NCBI GenBank assembly: GCA_027920525.1
Contig: CP115858.1
Coordinates: 4,464,001-4,528,000 of the forward strand
Length of the DNA stretch: 64,000 bases
Source of the DNA: Chryseobacterium daecheongense
Lineage (GTDB): Bacteria > Bacteroidota > Bacteroidia > Flavobacteriales > Weeksellaceae
Direction: 5' to 3'
Shown here: positions 62,089 through 64,000 of the stretch, one piece after another
Numbering within the stretch: position 1 is the stretch's first letter
Layout: each line of letters begins with the position of its first letter
Notes under the pieces: model-generated
The model's database searches: none
Told to the model about the DNA's origin: nothing
What the model saw: the letters and a program-made list of their open reading frames with translations, nothing else
Translations under genes and position numbers: made by a program

Positions 62089-64000
62089 ATGACCAGGCTA
62101 TTTTCTTGCTTTTTTATCGGAATACTGATATTTTTCAGTACACTTTTACCAGCACAGGATATACAACGTTTCTCGCTGTCGGGTACTATAAAATCGGATG
62201 GTACACAGTCTTTAGTCATCAGCCTTTTTGATGCTGAAAATACATTGATAAAAACCGAAACTGCTGACCGGGAAGGACAGTTCAGGTTTTCTGCCCTGAA
62301 AGTCGGTCGTTACCAACTAAAAGTTTACAGGAATGGTTCTGAGGTTTATCATTCAGAAAGTATTCCCGTAACAGAAAATAAGATGCTTCCTGTTATTGAT
62401 CTTACAGTAAAATCCATTGAAGAAGTTACCATTACCAAAACCCGTACTTTTATAGAAAGGCAGGAGGGAAAGATGATCCTTAATGTAGAAAACAGCATTT
62501 CAGCTACCGGAAGCTCGGCTTTTGAAATCCTGGAGAAAGCACCAGGAGTGAGCGTGGATAATAATGACAATATAAGTCTTCATGGAAAAGGAAATCTGCT
62601 GGTTCAGATTGACGGTAAAAATACACCAATGACGGGAAGTGACCTGGCGGGTTATCTCAGGGGAATTCCCTCAGCCTCCATTGATAAAATAGAATTTGTT
62701 ACCAATCCTTCTTCGAAATATGATGCAGAAGGATCTTCGATTATCAATATCAGATTAAAAAAAGAACAAAAGAAGGGGACTAACGGGACTGTTTCTATCT
62801 CTGCGGGAACCGGTAAATATGTAAAAACTAACAATACGGTCAGCATCAATCACAGCAGCGGGAAGGTGAATGTTTTTGCAAGCTATGGCTTTGTTGATAG
62901 AATTTTTTACAATCATCTGCTTTTAAATAGGAATTTTTATGAAAACAACCAATTTAAAAAAGCTTTTATTCAGGATAATTTCCTGAAGTTTGGAATAACA
63001 AGTTATATGGCCAGGATGGGGATGGATTACGATCTGAATAACAAGAATATTCTTGGGTTTTCTGTGGGACTATTAGCTAATAATGTTAAAATTGACGGAA
63101 ATACCTCAAGCCTCACACTGGGAAGTAATCAGCTTCCGGAAAGTACCTTCGGAACCATAAGCAAAACCCGGAATCATTTCGCTAATCCTTCCCTTAATCT
63201 CAACCATAAATACAGCCTTGATTCTCTGGGATCAGAACTAACAACGGATTTTGACTATATCAACTATTCAAACGGTTCTCTACAGAATTTTGAAACCAGG
63301 AACTACAATTTATCGGGTAGTTTGGACAGGCTTGATATTCTGAAAGGGGATATGAAAGGAAAACTGAATATTTTTTCATTGAAAAGCGACCTTACTAAAA
63401 ACTTTAAGTATGGATGGAAACTGGAAAGCGGGATTAAAACCAGCTTTGTAAAATCTGATAATGATTTGAAATTTTTTGATGGAAGTTCAGGGGTTTTTGT
63501 GTCCGATCCTACCAAAACCAATCATTTTATTTATGAGGAAAACATTAATGCTGTTTATGGGAATGCTTCCAAAAAATGGGAAAGGCTTAAAATGATAGCC
63601 GGACTGCGAATGGAAAATACAAATATAAAGGGCATACAGCTTGCTACTAACCAGATTAATAGAAGAAACTATACGCAAGTATTCCCGAGTGCAGTACTGG
63701 CATATAACATAACGAATAAAAGTTCCATGGAGATCAACTTAAGCAGAAGGATCACCCGCCCCAGTTATAATCAGCTCAATCCTTTCAGATTTTACTTTGA
63801 CCCTACTACTTCAAAGGCCGGAAATCCAGATCTGATTCCCGAGACGATGATGAATTATGAGCTTACTTACAGCCTTAACAATAAATATTTTGCCACACTG
63901 AATTATAGCAGAACTTCTGATCACATAATTAATGTAGTGAAGCCTGTGGTGGAAAACGGACAGAATATTGCGATCCAAACATTTGAAAATATCAGTTCGG
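62089..64000 (+). CDS. TonB-dependent receptor, outer-membrane beta-barrel type (partial, runs off window)
   Basis: Open to the window end: 637 codons are seen. The signal peptide (MTRLFSCFFIGILIFFSTLL) is followed by a carboxypeptidase-regulatory-like domain (FSLSGTIKSDGTQSLVISLF), a plug (FEILEKAPGVSVDNNDNISL, VQIDGKNTPM, IEFVTNPSSKYDAEGSSIIN), and the start of the barrel. This is the outer-membrane beta-barrel family with a degenerate TonB plug, not SusC. The C-terminus is not in view. Confidence 0.85.
   Translation, partial: MTRLFSCFFIGILIFFSTLLPAQDIQRFSLSGTIKSDGTQSLVISLFDAENTLIKTETADREGQFRFSALKVGRYQLKVYRNGSEVYHSESIPVTENKMLPVIDLTVKSIEEVTITKTRTFIERQEGKMILNVENSISATGSSAFEILEKAPGVSVDNNDNISLHGKGNLLVQIDGKNTPMTGSDLAGYLRGIPSASIDKIEFVTNPSSKYDAEGSSIINIRLKKEQKKGTNGTVSISAGTGKYVKTNNTVSINHSSGKVNVFASYGFVDRIFYNHLLLNRNFYENNQFKKAFIQDNFLKFGITSYMARMGMDYDLNNKNILGFSVGLLANNVKIDGNTSSLTLGSNQLPESTFGTISKTRNHFANPSLNLNHKYSLDSLGSELTTDFDYINYSNGSLQNFETRNYNLSGSLDRLDILKGDMKGKLNIFSLKSDLTKNFKYGWKLESGIKTSFVKSDNDLKFFDGSSGVFVSDPTKTNHFIYEENINAVYGNASKKWERLKMIAGLRMENTNIKGIQLATNQINRRNYTQVFPSAVLAYNITNKSSMEINLSRRITRPSYNQLNPFRFYFDPTTSKAGNPDLIPETMMNYELTYSLNNKYFATLNYSRTSDHIINVVKPVVENGQNIAIQTFENISS

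Overview
The window looks like the chromosome of a flavobacterium close to Chryseobacterium/Elizabethkingia (Bacteroidota, Weeksellaceae). The evidence is AT-rich DNA, Bacteroidota promoters of the TAnnTTTG type, SusC/SusD and other Bacteroidota-only families, CTnDOT-type conjugation genes, and core genes (rpsO, pnp, mgtE) with flavobacterial sequences. The genus is inferred from recalled protein families; no search was run.

Positions 1 to about 37.8 kb are one end of an integrative and conjugative element (ICE). The other end lies off the left edge. Its right end abuts a tRNA-Leu(CAA) gene (37845-37924, minus), and a large serine recombinase reads straight into that tRNA. From left to right it holds: (i) a decayed accessory zone (1-5.7 kb) with an orphan adenine-methylase-like gene, 27-bp direct repeats, a frameshifted replication-initiator-like pseudogene, a broken surface-protein gene, and a lipoprotein/DUF6705/secreted-protein cluster; (ii) a cargo block (5.7-15.5 kb) with SusC, SusD and an S9 peptidase on the plus strand, facing a minus-strand operon of a small lipoprotein, a 55-aa CPxSGxW protein, a MauE/DoxX-like protein with a large extracytoplasmic domain, and a DUF6520 peptide with four cysteines; (iii) a control pair (15.7-18.4 kb), a membrane TPR-AraC regulator followed by RteC; (iv) mobilisation genes mobA-mobB-mobC (minus) with an oriT candidate; (v) the tra operon, traA, traB, a traD-like gene, traE-F-G-I-J-K-L-M-N-O-Q, interrupted by a DUF1016 nuclease gene; (vi) radC, a previously uncalled 53-aa gene and the recombinase.

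From 37.9 kb on the genes are ordinary chromosome: a PhnP-like hydrolase, a conserved 475-aa protein with a free methionine-R-sulfoxide reductase, a BtuF-like protein with MgtE, rpsO, a PagL-like deacylase, a FucP-type sugar transporter, pnp, an ABC ATPase with a permease fused to an M1 peptidase, an XRE/DUF2975 pair, an EreA/ChaN-like secreted protein, two nucleotidyltransferases, an AraC regulator, a serine hydrolase, and the first part of a TonB-dependent receptor cut by the window end.

Two places best fit a possibly undescribed system. The first is a minus-strand cassette at 43.0-43.6 kb of three tandem genes, each too short for ordinary gene calling. They encode peptides with a shared leader ending in GG or GAG and a six-cysteine core spaced like an inhibitor cystine knot, and a decayed fourth copy lies upstream. 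The second is the ICE cargo of SusCD, S9 peptidase, MauE-like protein and Cys-rich DUF6520 peptide beside a membrane AraC regulator. It suggests oxidative folding, uptake or processing of a peptide tied to control of transfer; that link is inference.
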